Shown: positions 61,946 to 64,000 of the stretch, in pieces
Numbering within the stretch: the stretch's first letter is position 1
Layout: every line of letters begins with the position of its first letter
Assembly: GCF_000165425.1 (NCBI RefSeq)
Contig: NW_001799067.1
Span: 378,867-442,866, forward strand
Length of the DNA stretch: 64,000 nt
Direction of reading: 5' to 3'
From: Paramecium tetraurelia
Lineage: Eukaryota > Ciliophora > Oligohymenophorea > Peniculida > Parameciidae
Program-made: the position numbers and the translations under genes
Notes under the pieces: model-generated
Seen by the model: only the letters and a program-made list of their open reading frames with translations
Told to the model about the DNA's origin: nothing
Database searches by the model: none

Positions 61946-64000
61946 TCATTATTCTGTCTTTTAAGTTCTTTTCTTTTTTATCAGTTTGTTTTACTTTAAA
62001 TGTTTAGTTCTGAGAGCTGCTGCCTTTCTTGCTTCGTTCATAATGGCAAGATATCTTTGTTTAAGTTCTGATTAATATTGATTAAAAAGCCTTGACCATT
62101 CACTCTAAGTTAATCTCAATTTTAATTTTGGTTTTATGTCAGAACACATATTTTCCGCTAATTTTAGTATCAAATTTGGAAATGGTTACTAATCTTATGG
62201 TAATTAACGAATTTTATTAAAAATTATTTCTTTAAAGACTACTGAGTTTTATCCATTTCTTCTTCTTGAAAATTCCCTTTTTTGTAAAATGTATTTGATT
62301 TCTTAATCATCCTTAGCCTTCAATTATTTAATTTCAGGTCCATCAGCTTTAAATCTAATCATTAATTTCCCTCTATCTGTATTTATCTATTGCTTATGAG
62401 TTTCTTTATAATCATTTATTTTTGTATAAAACTTAATTAATAAATAGATAGATTACTTCTCTCATTTATAGGGTATATTCTCTTCTAATTTTTTGGAGAT
62501 GTTCTTTTAGAATTTCATATTTGACCACTAATTCTTCCATGAATACTTTTTCATGAACTTACAATTATATCATCATTTGATAATCAAATCTTATCTTAGC
62601 TGCTACACTAAGTGCAATGTTATCGATGTATTTAGTATATGGTAGTAGGACTCTTCCTAAAATTTTAGGATCTATATCTTTAATGTCTTCATCTATTTAT
62701 ACAAAGGTCTTGACTTTTTTTAATAAATTTGTCCTCAATTCAGTTGCTTTAAATACTGGATTGAGTTTAAACTTTAGATCATTCCAATTTTATGATTTTT
62801 AAGGTGCAATCAGTCTTTATAAAATATGATGCTACTTTTCCAGGAGATGTGGTAATTCATGCAATTTTAATTCTTCTCTATCTTTTTCGGTCATTTGACC
62901 TTTAAAACTTTGTTTTAAATACTCATCCCATTTATAATTAAGATAACTTAATTGCACTTGGAAGTTATGATTGTACCATTTCCAAAATCGTTAAATTGTT
63001 AATGTTTTGGCTGTGATAGTCTTTAAATTGACTCTAAATTTAACAAATAAGGAGCTTCTCAAATGATATAAGTTGATTTTTCTGATATAAGTATATTTAG
63101 ATTTAATTCTAAAATGAATTTTGAATCTAAATATAAATGATAATAAAATTTTCTTTTATCTTAACCCTAGTTTCGATTTAATTTTTTTGATGATATTCCT
63201 TTTTCTGATTGTATTTTGAATGATTCTAGCTTTCATATGTTCTTTAAACATTAATCGTTTCAATTCTAAACCTCTTTGAGAAGTATCCTACATCATTTGA
63301 AAGATATTTTCCATATTAAAATAAGTCAAAATCATCCTAAAAAATTACATGTTTTGTTGTTATCTAATAATTTCTAGTCTCTTTTTGTATCTAAATTCTG
63401 GGGATTTCTCTTGGATTTATTGTTGGATGTGATGGATCTTCTCTACAAAGTTATCTTACTTTTTTTATTGAACAATTCTTAATTTCATCTCTCTTTCATA
63501 GGCTTAAGTTTAAATGGCTTTAATGATGTCTTCTTTGTTTTGAATGGGAACCTTTTTTAACTGCATTTTATCAGTAATTTCCTTATTGAGTTCTTCTCTT
63601 AATTTTTATTTCTTCAAAAAGATTTCTTTTCTCTTTTATGATAATTGTTTGAGATCTCTTTTGACATTATGAAGGAAATAGGGATCAAACTGATCAAATT
63701 TATCGTGATACTTCTTCTTATCACTTTGATTGAGATCATCGCTTTTATTTTTGGAAGACTTCGAATGAGTTTATAAATTATTCTGGTTTTCAAATGATTG
63801 CTTATTGTTATCGTTTAACAGAGTCTTCATAAATTTAGATTCATCCTAAGACTTAACCATTAGGATGTATTAATACTTCAAAACATCATTTTCATGACTT
63901 AACAGTTAATCTATGTCTTTGTGCTATTCCCAAGTTTGTGATGTTGGAGTTGAAGTATTGCACACAGGTATGTATAGGTAATTTTGATATTCTAATTATT
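61946..64000 (-). CDS. Coiled-coil protein, IQ-like motif (5' end outside window)
   Basis: Runs off the right edge; the coding frame is open to 64000, so the start lies beyond it (an internal Met at about 63870 is possible). Visible part: basic coiled coil ('KRDLKQLSQKRKEIFLKKQK'), an IQ-like segment 'KARIIQNTIRKRNIIKKI' that may bind calmodulin, and a long helical C-terminus ending in a Lys-rich patch before TGA at 61946. Probably a cytoskeletal or ciliary protein; no family recognised. Intron limits were not all placed. Confidence 0.65.

Overview
The window reads as macronuclear DNA of a ciliate, almost certainly Paramecium (P. aurelia-like). Three observations support this. Conserved proteins can only be read if TAA and TAG encode glutamine and TGA is the sole stop. 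Genes are interrupted by tiny introns (about 20-32 nt, GTA...TAG, quite often ...AAG). The sequence is very AT-rich, with genes on both strands often separated by only 10-60 bp. With TGA as the only stop, random frames stay open for tens of codons, so I accepted genes on family motifs, splice consistency or length, not on openness alone. For most spliced models, removing the introns leaves a whole number of codons.

Layout. 0-10 kb: an unknown basic protein, the centriole protein SAS-6, a PKA catalytic subunit, a MYND-finger/Aurora-like kinase fusion, a coiled-coil protein and a large unknown protein. 10-20 kb: centrin, ribosomal protein eL43, an acyl-carrier-like protein, a cyclic-nucleotide-type K+ channel with a zinc knuckle, ALG13, two unknown proteins, a CK2 beta subunit, another unknown protein and a heat-shock factor. 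20-30 kb: a p24 cargo receptor, two tandem helix-turn-helix genes, a calcium-dependent protein kinase, a secreted Cys-rich protein, homogentisate dioxygenase and a second CK2 beta. 30-47 kb: a signal-peptide-peptidase-like membrane protein lacking both catalytic Asp, coiled-coil and membrane proteins, a membrane-tethered bZIP factor, a gene with an in-frame TGA, a pseudokinase/MORN protein, an EF-hand coiled-coil protein and a CK1 kinase. 47-56 kb: one 2942-codon intronless gene for the ciliary protein CFAP47. 56-64 kb: a Gln-rich protein, U2 snRNP A', a RING/zinc-finger protein, a SAPS-domain PP6/SIT4 regulatory subunit and a coiled-coil protein running off the right edge.

There is no operon logic. 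Shared themes are cilia/basal bodies (SAS-6, centrin, CFAP47, possibly the coiled-coil proteins) and protein phosphorylation (PKA, Aurora-like, CDPK, CK1, two CK2 beta, a pseudokinase, SAPS). I saw no tRNA or rRNA genes, CRISPR arrays, insertion sequences or telomere repeats. The most unusual items are domain fusions and 'dead enzyme' versions of known families: MYND-kinase, zinc-knuckle channel, ACP without its serine, SPP-like protein without aspartates, eL43 without its zinc cysteines, and the bZIP-transmembrane protein.
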